Below, piece after piece: positions 28,010-36,996 of a stretch of 64,000 nt of DNA (positions are counted from its first letter, which is position 1; each line of letters begins with the position of its first letter). The stretch covers positions 124,001 through 188,000 of the forward strand of contig NZ_JAPUBT010000003.1 in the NCBI RefSeq assembly GCF_030397665.1, given 5' to 3'. Below the pieces are notes generated by a model, which saw nothing but the letters and a program-made list of their open reading frames with translations, did no database searches and was not told where the DNA came from. This stretch comes from Janthinobacterium sp. SUN073. Its GTDB lineage: Bacteria > Pseudomonadota > Gammaproteobacteria > Burkholderiales > Burkholderiaceae_D. The position numbers and the translations under genes were made by a program.

Positions 28010-28972
28010 TCAAGCTTTTGTTTCCCGCTTGCCACCGCCACGCAAGGCTGACAGCCAGCGCGGCCACCGCTCCTGCACGCCGCCGTTGTCTGCCGACTCG
28101 CGCCAGCAGTCGTCATAGGGGAACAGATCATCGTGCGCTGTCGTGTTACTGACCAGACATCGCTGCGTCAGCAACTCAATTCTTTCCGCCAGGGTCAGCG
28201 CCGGAAAGTGCCCTGCGTCCGCCGCATCTGCCACCTGCCCCGCCAGATCATACTTGCCATCCACATTGTAAAATCGCGTATCGCCCACGACATAATCGCG
28301 GCGGAAAGACGTGCGCCATTGGGAATTACCACCCCATCCATGCGACAGGTCGTTGACAGGGCGTCCCTTGCGGCGGTCAGCCCAGTACAGCGTCGATGCG
28401 TCGGCGATACCAGGCTTGAAAATTGTCTTGCCAGCGCAAACATCCACGCCACCACGCGCAAACAGCATGTTGCCGAGCATCACGCACGGCCATCGCCACG
28501 CCATGATCGCGGCACGCGCATGCACAGACCCAGCGGGCTTGAGTTCGACTATCTCGTGATAAAAAGGCGAAAACTCTGCCGGTCGCAGCACCGTCATTCC
28601 CATCGCCTCGACGAAAGCTTCATACTCGGCGAGCGACAGCGGCGGTCCGGCCCAGCCTTCGCCATTGCCATTGCCGCGAGCCTGTTGCAAGGGCAAGACC
28701 AGCACCTGGCCTATGCGGCTGAACGCCTGGAGTACCCACAATTCCTCGTTGCTTGCTGGCGGAACAGGATTTCCTTGCCTTTGCGCAAATGAGCGCAGCC
28801 AGGCCAGCGCAGGCGGATTCGCGCGCAACCAGGGAAGAAGCAGGTCGGCATACACGCCATCGCCTTCGTAATCGAGCAAGGCATCGTGAAGCGCGCGGGC
28901 GCCATCCAGCAAATCACACAGATCCCATTCTGCCTGGATCACGCTGTGGGACGATTGTAGTTGACACGGCAT
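28010..28972 (-). CDS. Hypothetical protein, coupled to the PAS kinase operon
   Basis: This 320-residue protein is not recognised by name. A conserved-looking core contains FSPFYHEIVELKPAG, WPCVMLGNMLFARGGV, LYWADRRKGRPVNDLSHGWGGNS and FRRDYVVGDTRFYNVDGKYDLAG, with many aromatic and charged residues. No signal peptide or membrane helix is seen. The start at 28972 lies 7 nt after the stop of the histidine kinase gene, so it probably belongs to that transcript. A start at 29023 is also in frame but would overlap the kinase. The function is unknown. Confidence 0.7.
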   Translation of the reverse strand: MPCQLQSSHSVIQAEWDLCDLLDGARALHDALLDYEGDGVYADLLLPWLRANPPALAWLRSFAQRQGNPVPPASNEELWVLQAFSRIGQVLVLPLQQARGNGNGEGWAGPPLSLAEYEAFVEAMGMTVLRPAEFSPFYHEIVELKPAGSVHARAAIMAWRWPCVMLGNMLFARGGVDVCAGKTIFKPGIADASTLYWADRRKGRPVNDLSHGWGGNSQWRTSFRRDYVVGDTRFYNVDGKYDLAGQVADAADAGHFPALTLAERIELLTQRCLVSNTTAHDDLFPYDDCWRESADNGGVQERWPRWLSALRGGGKRETKA

Positions 28973-28979
28973 GTATCGT

Positions 28980-30527
28980 TCACCCTGCCTGCAGCATCTT
29001 CTGCAGCAGCGCATCGAGCTCATAAAAATCCACGGGCTTGGTCAGATGCAAATCAAAACCCGCATCGGACGCCATCTGGCGGTCCTTGTCCTGGCCCCAG
29101 CCCGTCACGGCGACCAGGATGGCATGTTGGCCGCACGGCTGGGAACGCAGCAGGCGCGCCACGTCATAGCCATTCATGTGCGGCAAGCCGATGTCGAGCA
29201 GGATCACGCGCGGCATGAAGGCTTGCGCGGCCGCCATGCCGGCCGCGCCATCGTAGGCCGTGCGCACGTCGTAGCCGAGGATGTCGAGCGCCAGCGCCAG
29301 GCTTTCGGCCGCGTCGGCGCTGTCGTCGATGACCAGCACCTTGCCTTCGCGCGTGCCGGCCAGCAGGCGGCGGTTGACCGGCGTTGGGGCCTCCAGCGGC
29401 ACGGCCGGCAGCGGCAGGCGCAATGTGAAGGTACTGCCCTGCCCCACGCCATCGCTGTGCGCGCTGATGCTGCCGCCATGCAATTCGGCCAGGCCCCGCA
29501 CCAGCGACAGACCGATGCCCAGGCCACCCTGGGCCAGCGACAGGGCCGGCGGCAACTGCGAAAACAGGTCGAAGACGGTGTCCAGATGCTCGTGCGCGAT
29601 GCCGATGCCCGAATCGCGCACGCTAATGCGCACCTCGTGTTGCGTGCATGCCACGTCCAGCCAGATGAGGCCGTTGGCGGGCGTGTACTTGACGGCGTTG
29701 GTCAGCAGGTTGGCGATCATCTGCACCAGGCGCGTGGCGTCGGCGTCGAGCCAGATGGGCCGCGGCCATTGCTCCACGTGCACCTTGTGGCCGGACTGCG
29801 CCGCCAGCTCGGCGACGCTGTGCAGGGCCGCGTCCACCACGGGCGCCAGTTCCACGCTGGCGCGGCGCAACTCCAGGCGCCCCCGCGTGATGCGCGACAC
29901 TTCCGTCAAGTCGTCGACCAGGTGCGTCATGTGGCTCACTTGCCGGTCCAGCACGTCCCGTGCCCAGCACAGCTGCGGATCGTCCAGCTGCGCCAGGCGC
30001 AGCACTTCCAGCACATTGCGCATCGGCGCCAGCGGGTTGCGCAGCTCGTGCGCCAGGGTGGCCAGGAATTCGTCCTTGCGCCGGTCGGCAGCCGCCAGCT
30101 GCTCGTTGAGCTCGCCGGCCTCCTTGCGCGTCAGCTGCAGTTGCTGCTCGTATTTGCGCCGGTCGCTGGCGACAAAGACGGCGACCTCGTCATAACGGAC
30201 GCCCTCGTGCACGCGCCGCACGGCATTGAACAGCATGGGGATGGACTGGCCCTGGCGCTGGCGCATGTCGAGCAGGATTTCCGACACACTGCCCTGCACC
30301 TGCATCAGCGGCAGCCAGTGCGTCTGGTGGAACACGCGCCCGCCGATGGTCAGCAAGTCTTGCAGTTTCTTTTTCCCGAGTAATTCCCCTGCGCCATAGC
30401 CGAGCCAGCCACAAAAGGTGGCGTTCGCCTGCACGATGGTGCCGTCGGCCGTGCACAGCAGCAAGCCGCAGGCCGCATGCTGGAACAAGGTGTTGGCATC
30501 AGGCAAGGAAGGCAGCGTGTCGCGCAT
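28980..30527 (-). CDS. PAS domain hybrid histidine kinase with C-terminal receiver
   Basis: This 515-residue cytoplasmic kinase has an N-terminal PAS domain (about 1-125, [20 protein letters not shown]), a HisKA dimerisation domain with the phosphate-accepting histidine in LAHELRNPL (H160), an HATPase domain ([11 protein letters not shown] box, [16 protein letters not shown]) and a receiver domain with [11 protein letters not shown] (D445) and LTKPVDF. It has no membrane segment, so it reads an internal signal, probably through PAS. Its start overlaps the stop of the RsbQ-like hydrolase gene (TAATG), a typical translational coupling. No response regulator with an output domain is adjacent, so the attached receiver probably passes phosphate on to an unseen partner. 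Confidence 0.92.
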   Translation of the reverse strand: MRDTLPSLPDANTLFQHAACGLLLCTADGTIVQANATFCGWLGYGAGELLGKKKLQDLLTIGGRVFHQTHWLPLMQVQGSVSEILLDMRQRQGQSIPMLFNAVRRVHEGVRYDEVAVFVASDRRKYEQQLQLTRKEAGELNEQLAAADRRKDEFLATLAHELRNPLAPMRNVLEVLRLAQLDDPQLCWARDVLDRQVSHMTHLVDDLTEVSRITRGRLELRRASVELAPVVDAALHSVAELAAQSGHKVHVEQWPRPIWLDADATRLVQMIANLLTNAVKYTPANGLIWLDVACTQHEVRISVRDSGIGIAHEHLDTVFDLFSQLPPALSLAQGGLGIGLSLVRGLAELHGGSISAHSDGVGQGSTFTLRLPLPAVPLEAPTPVNRRLLAGTREGKVLVIDDSADAAESLALALDILGYDVRTAYDGAAGMAAAQAFMPRVILLDIGLPHMNGYDVARLLRSQPCGQHAILVAVTGWGQDKDRQMASDAGFDLHLTKPVDFYELDALLQKMLQAG

Positions 30528-31357
30528 TACAGGTGCAAGCCGTCGAGAAAGTGGCGGATGGCGCGGTAGCTGGCATCGGGCGCGCTCATGTGCGGGCAAT
30601 GGCCCACGTTCTCGACCACGTGCAGGCTGCTGTGCGGCAGCATTTTGTGCAAATACTCGCCCACGGGCGGTGGCGCGATGAAGTCGTCGCTGCATTGCAC
30701 GATCAGGGCCGGTGTGCGGTTATGCGGCAAGATGGCGCGGTGGTCGGATAGAAACGTGGCTTGCGCGAAATGCCGGGCGATGGCGGGGTCCGTGCGGCAA
30801 AAGCTGTTCACCAGGTCTTGCCCCAGTGCCGGCTGGCCGGGCGCGCCCATGATGGCCGGTGCCATGCTGGCGGACCAGCCCAGGTAATTGCTGTCCATCG
30901 CACCGAGCAAGTCGTCGATGTCGGCACGGCTGAAGCCGCCCCGGTAGCCGGACGCCGCGTCATCGATATAGCAAGGTGACGGCGCCAGCATGATTTGCGT
31001 GGCGAACAGCTCCGGCTCTGCGATGCTGGCCAGCAAGGCGCTCATGGCGCTGACGGAATGACCCACGCAAATGACGGGGCCGCCGCCGACGGCATGGATG
31101 ACTTCCCGCAAATCGGCGCCATGTGCGTCCAGGCGCGCGTAGCGATCGAAATCATAGGCGTCCAGGTCCGAAGCGCCGCTGCCGACCAGGTCGAACAGCA
31201 CCGTACGGTAACGGGCACGAAACAGCGGCTCCAGGTAACGCCACATGGTCTGGTCGCAGCCAAAGCCATGCATGAACACCATGGTGGTTGCCGCACCCGC
31301 CTGCGGCGCACAGCTGCGTTCGCTCACGCGGATATTATTACGGTCTTCTATACGCAT
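30527..31357 (-). CDS. RsbQ-like alpha/beta hydrolase
   Basis: This 276-residue alpha/beta hydrolase has MHGFGCDQTMW at the oxyanion-hole region, nucleophile GHSVSA (S101), and a C-terminal histidine in ENVGHCPHMSAP (about H253). These match Bacillus RsbQ in length and placement. RsbQ acts upstream of the PAS protein RsbP in the energy-stress pathway and is related to the plant strigolactone/karrikin receptors. Here the hydrolase is translationally coupled (TAATG) to a PAS kinase, so it probably makes or hands over a ligand sensed by that PAS domain. AGGACG precedes ATG 31357. A longer start at 31468 would invade the Fur-boxed promoter. Confidence 0.88.
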   Translation of the reverse strand: MRIEDRNNIRVSERSCAPQAGAATTMVFMHGFGCDQTMWRYLEPLFRARYRTVLFDLVGSGASDLDAYDFDRYARLDAHGADLREVIHAVGGGPVICVGHSVSAMSALLASIAEPELFATQIMLAPSPCYIDDAASGYRGGFSRADIDDLLGAMDSNYLGWSASMAPAIMGAPGQPALGQDLVNSFCRTDPAIARHFAQATFLSDHRAILPHNRTPALIVQCSDDFIAPPPVGEYLHKMLPHSSLHVVENVGHCPHMSAPDASYRAIRHFLDGLHL

Positions 31358-31472
31358 GTTCGTCCTGAGTATTGCCACATGGAACTCAAATTGGCATCTT
31401 GCTAGCATCTTAACATGCGCGATTTGACCCTGGCCAACACCAATGGCGCTGGACAAACGTCTGGCCACGGCG

Positions 31473-31497
31473 GATAATGAGAACGATTCCCATTATC
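31473..31497 (+). promoter_or_regulatory. Fur box upstream of the PepSY membrane protein gene
   Basis: GATAATGAGAACGATTCCCATTATC carries perfect 7-bp arms (GATAATG/CATTATC). Its core, AATGAGAACGATTCCCATT, is close to the classical 19-bp Fur consensus AATGAGAATNATTCTCATT. It lies about 95 bp before the start of the PepSY gene and predicts iron-repressed expression. Confidence 0.85.
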
Positions 31498-31589
31498 AAA
31501 ATACCAGGCCCGTGCCTGGCGTTCCCTGTGCGCCGCCATGGCGCCTGCTGGCGGCAACAAGCCGGTTTCATGTTGAAGGTTTGTACCGC

Positions 31590-32837
31590 ATGCGCGCTTT
31601 CTGGACTGTCATACACCGCTGGGCCGGCCTGACCATCGCCCTCTTCCTCATCGTTGCAGGCCTCACGGGAGCAGTCACCTCGTGGGATCACGAACTGGAC
31701 GAATGGCTCAACGCCGACATCATGGACACGCCGGGCCGCGGCCCCCTGCAGCAACCATTTGCGCTGGCGCAAAAGGTCGCCGCCGCCGACCCGCGCGTGG
31801 CAGTCAATTACATGACCCTGGGCCTGGAAGAAGGCCATGCGGCCGCCTTCATGGTGCGTCCCCTGACCGATCCGGCGACCAACAAGCCGTTCGTGCTCGA
31901 CTACAACACCGTCTACATCGACCCCGTCACGGCGCAGATCACGGGCACGCGCGATTCGACGGCCATTTCCCTGTCGCGCCGCAGCCTGATGCCCTTCCTG
32001 CGGCATCTGCACTACAGCCTGCACGTGCCCGCCTTCTGGGGCACGGACCGCTGGGGCTACTGGCTGATGGGGAGCGTCGCCCTGATCTGGCTGCTCGACA
32101 GCATGGTGGCGTTTTACCTGACCACGCCACGCCGCCTGCGCCCACGCGCGCAGGACGAGGCGCCGCGCCACCGCGACGCCGCCAGCTGGTGGCAGCGCTG
32201 GAAACCGTCGTGGGTGCTGCGCTGGACGGCGGGCGGCTACAAGCTCAATTTCGATTTGCACCGCGCGGGCGGCCTGTGGGTATGGGTCATCATCATCGTC
32301 GTCGCGTTCACCTCGTTCTCGCTGAACCTGTACCGCGAAGTGTTTTATCCCGTCATGTCTCTGGTGTCGACCACCACGCCGGGTCCGTATGAAACGCAGA
32401 CACCGGCGCCGTACGGCACGTACATCACGCCCGTGATCGGTTTTGAACAGGCGGTAGACATTGCGAAGAAGCAAGCCGTGCAGCGCGGCATCACGGCGCC
32501 CATCGGCGGCATTTATTATGGCGGCAATTATTCGTTCTACAACGTCTCCTTCTTCGACCCGGCCGACGAATTCGGCGCGGCCGGCATGGGCCTGTCGAAC
32601 CTGTACGTCGATGGTATCGACGGCAGCATCATCGGCCAGCACAAGCCGTGGGAAGGCACGGCCGCCGACGTCTTCGTGCAACTGCAATTCCCCCTGCACT
32701 CGGGCCGCATCCTCGGCTTGCCGGGACGCATTTTGATGTCCTGCATGGGCATCATGGTGGCCATGCTGTCCGTGACGGGCATCGTCATCTGGGAGCGCAA
32801 ACGCCGTGCGCGCCGGCTGCAGGCGAGAAGCCATTGA
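31590..32837 (+). CDS. PepSY-associated transmembrane protein, iron-regulated
   Basis: This 415-residue inner-membrane protein starts MRAFWTVIHRWAGLTIALFL, the hallmark of PepSY-associated TM proteins, and has about four membrane helices (WGYWLMGSVALIWLLDSM, VWVIIIVVAFTSFSLNL and a C-terminal ILMSCMGIMVAMLSVTGIVI). Conserved histidines (HRWAGL, LRHLHYSLHVP, LHRAGGLWVW) suggest haem-binding electron transfer, as in the siderophore-reductase relatives FoxB and PiuB. The Fur box upstream and the TonB-dependent receptor downstream support a role in ferric siderophore reduction or metal uptake. The start at ATG 31590 avoids an upstream extension that would be read from promoter DNA. Confidence 0.87.
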   Translation: MRAFWTVIHRWAGLTIALFLIVAGLTGAVTSWDHELDEWLNADIMDTPGRGPLQQPFALAQKVAAADPRVAVNYMTLGLEEGHAAAFMVRPLTDPATNKPFVLDYNTVYIDPVTAQITGTRDSTAISLSRRSLMPFLRHLHYSLHVPAFWGTDRWGYWLMGSVALIWLLDSMVAFYLTTPRRLRPRAQDEAPRHRDAASWWQRWKPSWVLRWTAGGYKLNFDLHRAGGLWVWVIIIVVAFTSFSLNLYREVFYPVMSLVSTTTPGPYETQTPAPYGTYITPVIGFEQAVDIAKKQAVQRGITAPIGGIYYGGNYSFYNVSFFDPADEFGAAGMGLSNLYVDGIDGSIIGQHKPWEGTAADVFVQLQFPLHSGRILGLPGRILMSCMGIMVAMLSVTGIVIWERKRRARRLQARSH

Positions 32838-32994
32838 ACTTCATCTGAAGCAGCGATGCCATAACAGCGCAATGCATAACGCAAGGCCTGACGTGTAGCG
32901 GCCTCCCATCTCCGCACTTTGCTACCCAATAGCCGGCACATGCCGGCTGCCTGCGCTGCGCGTTTTCCGTGCGCCAGCCCGGCCAACACCATCA

Positions 32995-33050
32995 AATGCA
33001 GTTTACTTGCATTAGCATTCCGCGCAAGCTATTATTGCAACTCGATTGCA
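32995..33050 (+). promoter_or_regulatory. Paired TGCA-N7-TGCA palindromes upstream of the TonB-dependent receptor
   Basis: AATGCA-N7-TGCATT (32995-33013) is a perfect 6-bp-arm palindrome. A second TGCA-N7-TGCA (33036-33050) lies 39 bp further on. Both are in an AT-rich island of a 279-bp gap. The spacing suggests one regulator binding twice; the resemblance to Fur sites is weak, and a Zur or other metal regulator is equally possible. Confidence 0.4.
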
Positions 33051-33116
33051 TCTATGCCGTCGCGCTGTGCCCGCGTCCGGCGCCAGCACTCCCATTCCGC
33101 CTTTTTAGAGAGTCCC

Positions 33117-35447
33117 ATGCGCCATCACGTATTCGCAGCTGCCATGCTGTCCACTACCCCGCTCGCTTACGCGGCAGACGACATCACCCTGCAGACCATC
33201 AACATCCGGGCCGACAAGCCGTCGAGCATCGACAGCGTCGTTGTCGTTGAAAATACGCAAGCCCAGAACAGGACGCTGGGCGGCATGCTCGAGCATGTCT
33301 CGGGCGTGCAAAGCAGCGCCTTCGGGCCGAATGCCGGCGCACCGGTGATACGCAGCCTGAGCGGCAGCCGCGTGCAGATCCTCGAAGATGGCCAGTCCAT
33401 CCTCGGTATGAATGCGCTCAGCGGCGACATCAATATCCCGTTCGATCCGCTGTTTGCGCGCGGCGTCACCGTGAACAAATCGTCCGATAGCGTGCGCTTC
33501 GGCGGCAATGCCATCGGCGGCAGCGTCGATGTTGATTCCGGCCTCATTTCCAGGAAGATGGAGGACAAGCCGAAAGACCTGGAACTGGTCTTGCGCAAGG
33601 GTTTCAACGATACCGATGCGCAAGGCTTGCGCCTGAATTTCAACGATGGAAAACACATCTCGACCAATCTGCAGATGTCATTCCAGAAGATCGGGCATTA
33701 CGACATTCCAGGCAACAGCAAGGCCGGCGTGTGCAACAGCCAGTTGTTCCCTTCTCGGGGCGGCGTGAATACCTTTCTGGCCGACAGTTGCCAGAAAGAA
33801 GCGAGAATCCAGCAGGCCTACAACAAGGCGTCGCAACCGTTTATCGACCAGTTCATGACGGAAAATCCGGACTGGGCGGACGGTGATTTTTCCTTCTACA
33901 CCAATAATCCGACCTCCGTCTGGCAGCGCAAGACCTACGTCAATCCGGCCAACCCCGCATACGTGCCCGGTACGCCGTCGGCGACCCAGAACAAGATCAA
34001 CAAGGACGTCACCCCCGATTATCACGGCACTCTGGGCAACAGCCATGCCAGCAATTCCCACTTTGCCGTCGGCAGCACCTACTTTTTCGATCGTGGCTAC
34101 GTGGCCATCAGCCTCGATACCAAGAATAGCGAGTATGGCGTACCAGGCTTCTCCATGGAGAACAAGTCTTTCGGGGCGAATTATGACGCGGGACTGCCCG
34201 TCGGCGTGGTGATACAGCAGGATAAATATGCGCTGGAAGCCCATCTGCGCGATCCCCTGGCATATCTTGAAAGCGTGCAACTGCGCGTGTCTCGCCTGAA
34301 CAATACGTCGGGAGAACGCCTCGGTACTGCCAAGGCGAATGACTACCGGTTCAACACCAATCAGGCCGAACTCCTGCTGGCGCACCGGCGCGCAGGGCCA
34401 TTGAGCGGCTTGCTTGGCCTCAGCCACAAGTCCAGGGATATCGCCGGCAGCGGCCCGCAGCTCTACCTTCCCGATGCCAGCACGGTCAGCCGCGCGCTGT
34501 TCGTCAAGGAAAGCCTCGACGTCGACTGGGCCACCTTCGATGCGGGCTTGCGCCATGAAAAAGTGGAGCACGACATCCGCCAGAGCGGATTCAAGACGTC
34601 GAGGAATGCGAGCAACGCCAAACTCGAAGACAAGTCATTCAGCCTGAACAGCTATAGCCTGGGCGCCTCGGCCAAACTGGGCCAGCTTTTCGGTGCGAAG
34701 CTGCGCTATGCCTCCTCGGAAAGAGCGCCCGACGTCAATGAGTTGTATGCGAGCAACCGCCACTATTCGATCATGACCCAGGAAGAAGGCAACCAGAACC
34801 TGAAGGCCGAGCGTGCCAGGAATACCGAACTCACCGCCCTGTTCGGCAATCGCGGCTTCAACCTGTCCGCAACCGGCTACGTCATGCAGTATGAGAACTA
34901 TCTGTACCTTGGCCATTCTGGAGCCCAGATGGCCAATCGCCTGCCATTAAAATATTGGAAGCAGACCGATACGACGGTCAAGGGATTCGAGATCGACGCC
35001 TCCCAGGTCGTTCAGCTGGGCAACTATGGCAAGCTGAATCTCTCCGCATTTGCCGACTTGGTCAAGAACAAGGCGGACCATCCCGACAAGCTGCGCGCGC
35101 ACAACGACGGCGCATACCTGCCCAACATGCCCACCAACCGCTACGGCGCGCATGTGCTGTGGGAAAACCAGGGGTGGAAGGCCAGAGTGTCGAGCACCTG
35201 GTACGACAAGCAGAAGTACCTGGGCAAAAGTGTCAGCGAGGAAGTGCCGCTCGACGGCTATACCATGGTGAATTTCCAGCTGAGCCGCGCCCTGCAGGTG
35301 CCAAATTCGCCGTTTGCAGGCCTCGAAGTGTTCATCAGCGGCACCAACCTGCTCGATGACGATGCCAGGCCACACAATTCTCCACTGAAATACATTGCGC
35401 CCTTGCCAGGCCGTGGCTTCCAGATCGGATTGAGCGCCAGGCTTTAA
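33117..35447 (+). CDS. TonB-dependent outer-membrane receptor (metal/ZnuD-like)
   Basis: This 776-residue protein has a signal peptide (MRHHVFAAAMLSTTPLAYA), then a TonB-box-like LQTINIRAD, a plug domain (LEHVSGVQSSAFGPNAGAPV, SLSGSRVQILEDGQ, GGNAIGGSVDVDS) and a 22-strand barrel-type C-terminus ending in LSARL, with the terminal aromatic replaced by Leu. The plug resembles the ZnuD and related metal-receptor family, but no histidine-rich loop is obvious, so the substrate is open (zinc or a siderophore). The Fur-boxed PepSY gene upstream supports metal uptake. ATG 33117 starts the signal peptide; an upstream frame extension from 32919 was rejected. Its TAA overlaps the convergent mdcH stop by 4 nt. 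Confidence 0.88.
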   Translation: MRHHVFAAAMLSTTPLAYAADDITLQTINIRADKPSSIDSVVVVENTQAQNRTLGGMLEHVSGVQSSAFGPNAGAPVIRSLSGSRVQILEDGQSILGMNALSGDINIPFDPLFARGVTVNKSSDSVRFGGNAIGGSVDVDSGLISRKMEDKPKDLELVLRKGFNDTDAQGLRLNFNDGKHISTNLQMSFQKIGHYDIPGNSKAGVCNSQLFPSRGGVNTFLADSCQKEARIQQAYNKASQPFIDQFMTENPDWADGDFSFYTNNPTSVWQRKTYVNPANPAYVPGTPSATQNKINKDVTPDYHGTLGNSHASNSHFAVGSTYFFDRGYVAISLDTKNSEYGVPGFSMENKSFGANYDAGLPVGVVIQQDKYALEAHLRDPLAYLESVQLRVSRLNNTSGERLGTAKANDYRFNTNQAELLLAHRRAGPLSGLLGLSHKSRDIAGSGPQLYLPDASTVSRALFVKESLDVDWATFDAGLRHEKVEHDIRQSGFKTSRNASNAKLEDKSFSLNSYSLGASAKLGQLFGAKLRYASSERAPDVNELYASNRHYSIMTQEEGNQNLKAERARNTELTALFGNRGFNLSATGYVMQYENYLYLGHSGAQMANRLPLKYWKQTDTTVKGFEIDASQVVQLGNYGKLNLSAFADLVKNKADHPDKLRAHNDGAYLPNMPTNRYGAHVLWENQGWKARVSSTWYDKQKYLGKSVSEEVPLDGYTMVNFQLSRALQVPNSPFAGLEVFISGTNLLDDDARPHNSPLKYIAPLPGRGFQIGLSARL

Positions 35448-36382
35448 GGCACGGTGCCGTTTCGCTCCCGCTGCACCAGGGCCAGCAAGCTGTCGCCCCG
35501 GTTGCCGTCGCAGCAGACGGCCACGCCGTCCGTGAAGTCGGGCGCCGTCAGCCGCGTCAGGACGCTGCCGGGCGGCATTTCCACTGCCAGGCGGGCGCCC
35601 CGTTCCCACGCCAGGCGCGAGGTAGCGGTCCACTGCACGCGCTGCGCCATGTTGGCGGCCAGGCTGTCGCGGATGCGGGCCGGGTCGAACAGCGCGCGCG
35701 CCGCGCTGCTGCTCAGGTAGACAAGCGAGGGCCGGTGCACGGTCACGCCGTCGAAGGCGGCGCGCAAGTCCAGTGCGGCGGCGTCCAGCAGCGGGCAGTG
35801 CGATGGCACGCTGACGGCCAGCCGCTTGGCCTTGCTGGCGCCATGCGCCAGGGCCAGCGCCATCACGGCTTGCAAGGCGGGGTCGCTGCCGGCTATGGCA
35901 ATCTGGCGCGGCGCATTCAGGTTGGCGATATACACAGGCGTGGCGGCGCCGTGCACCTGGGCCAGCAACGGCTCGAGTTGCGCCAGATCAAGCCCGATGA
36001 TGGCCGCCATGCCGTAACCGGTGGGATACGCCTGCTCCATCAGCTGCCCGCGCCGCGCCACCAGACGCAGGGCATCCGCATAATCGAGCGCGCCAGCCAC
36101 CGCCGCCGCCGCATACTCGCCGATGGAAAAGCCGGCCACCATGTCCGGTAGCGCGCCGCGCGCGGCCAGCGAACGCGCCATGGCCACGCCCGCAATCAGC
36201 AAACACAGTTGCACGGCCCGCGTCGACGCCAGTGCGTCAGCCGTGTCCAGCGCCAAGGGATCGTGGCCCAGCACGTCCGCCGCTTCCGCCAGGGCCGCCA
36301 CCACGACGCCATCATCGGGCAGCGCATGCAGCATGCCCGGAGTCTGGGCGCCCTGGCCGGGAAAGGTAAATAACACGCTCAT
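35444..36382 (-). CDS. mdcH: Malonate decarboxylase subunit, malonyl-CoA:ACP transacylase
   Basis: This 312-residue transacylase has the nucleophile GFSIGEY and the catalytic His in VPSHCPL, plus TFPGQGAQ at the N-terminus, as in FabD. In this operon it transfers malonyl from CoA onto the special acyl carrier protein MdcC to start or restore the cycle. Its ATG overlaps the mdcG stop (ATGA). It is the last gene of the mdc operon and ends head-on against the TonB receptor, sharing TTAA with that stop. Assignment as MdcH rather than FabD rests on the operon. Confidence 0.93.
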   Translation of the reverse strand: MSVLFTFPGQGAQTPGMLHALPDDGVVVAALAEAADVLGHDPLALDTADALASTRAVQLCLLIAGVAMARSLAARGALPDMVAGFSIGEYAAAAVAGALDYADALRLVARRGQLMEQAYPTGYGMAAIIGLDLAQLEPLLAQVHGAATPVYIANLNAPRQIAIAGSDPALQAVMALALAHGASKAKRLAVSVPSHCPLLDAAALDLRAAFDGVTVHRPSLVYLSSSAARALFDPARIRDSLAANMAQRVQWTATSRLAWERGARLAVEMPPGSVLTRLTAPDFTDGVAVCCDGNRGDSLLALVQRERNGTVP

Positions 36383-36996
36383 GCAAGCTCCCATGGCGTG
36401 GCTGTCAGAAGCGGGCCGCGATCCGTTTTCAGCAAGACCTTGCGCCGGCCCGCCGCCCATTCGGCATACGCAAAGCCGCCAGGGCCCGTGTCGATCTGCA
36501 GGTCCAGCCGGCACGCCGTGACACTCGCCGCAATCGCGCGCAAGGCGTCTGCTTGCGCGGCGTCCGGCGGCGCGGCGATGCGCAGCACGAGATCGAGGTC
36601 GCTGTCGGCGCGCAGCACGGGTAAACCGCTGGCCAGCGCGAAACCCACGCCGCCCGTCGGGCCCCAGGCCCAGCCCGTGGCATCGAGCAAGGGCGCCACC
36701 TGTCGCAGCGCATCGAGCGCAGCGCAGGAAAAACCTGGCAGCGGCGCGTGCGCCAGCCGCGCCAGCATTTCCGGCGTCGCGCGGTGCAAGACGGCGGCGG
36801 CCTCCACTTCGCACGCGTGCCGCTCGCTGCGCAGCATGCCGCGCACGCCCACGGGGATACGTCCGAGCGCGCAGCTGGCGCGCCGCACCACCAGCGGCGC
36901 CGCCTGCAGCCAGACAGCGTCTAGCCAGGCGGGAAACGGCGCACCCTCAGGCAGGCCGGATGCCCATAGCAGATCATGCGCGCGAAGATTTTGCAT
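36379..36996 (-). CDS. mdcG: Malonate decarboxylase holo-ACP synthase (phosphoribosyl-dephospho-CoA transferase)
   Basis: The 205-residue product attaches the 2'-(5''-triphosphoribosyl)-3'-dephospho-CoA prosthetic group to MdcC. It shows the nucleotidyltransferase-like LRADSDLDLVL metal-binding motif, with GGVGFALASG upstream and RKVLLKTDRGP near the end. The length is normal for MdcG. Its ATG is shared with the madM stop (TGATG) and its stop overlaps the mdcH start, so translation is chained. It works together with MdcB, which makes the prosthetic group precursor. Confidence 0.92.
   Translation of the reverse strand: MQNLRAHDLLWASGLPEGAPFPAWLDAVWLQAAPLVVRRASCALGRIPVGVRGMLRSERHACEVEAAAVLHRATPEMLARLAHAPLPGFSCAALDALRQVAPLLDATGWAWGPTGGVGFALASGLPVLRADSDLDLVLRIAAPPDAAQADALRAIAASVTACRLDLQIDTGPGGFAYAEWAAGRRKVLLKTDRGPLLTATPWELA

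Noticed and set aside
32919..33116. Longer N-terminus of the TonB-dependent receptor
   Set aside because: The extension would precede a normal signal peptide (MRHHVFAAAML) and crosses palindromic regulatory DNA.
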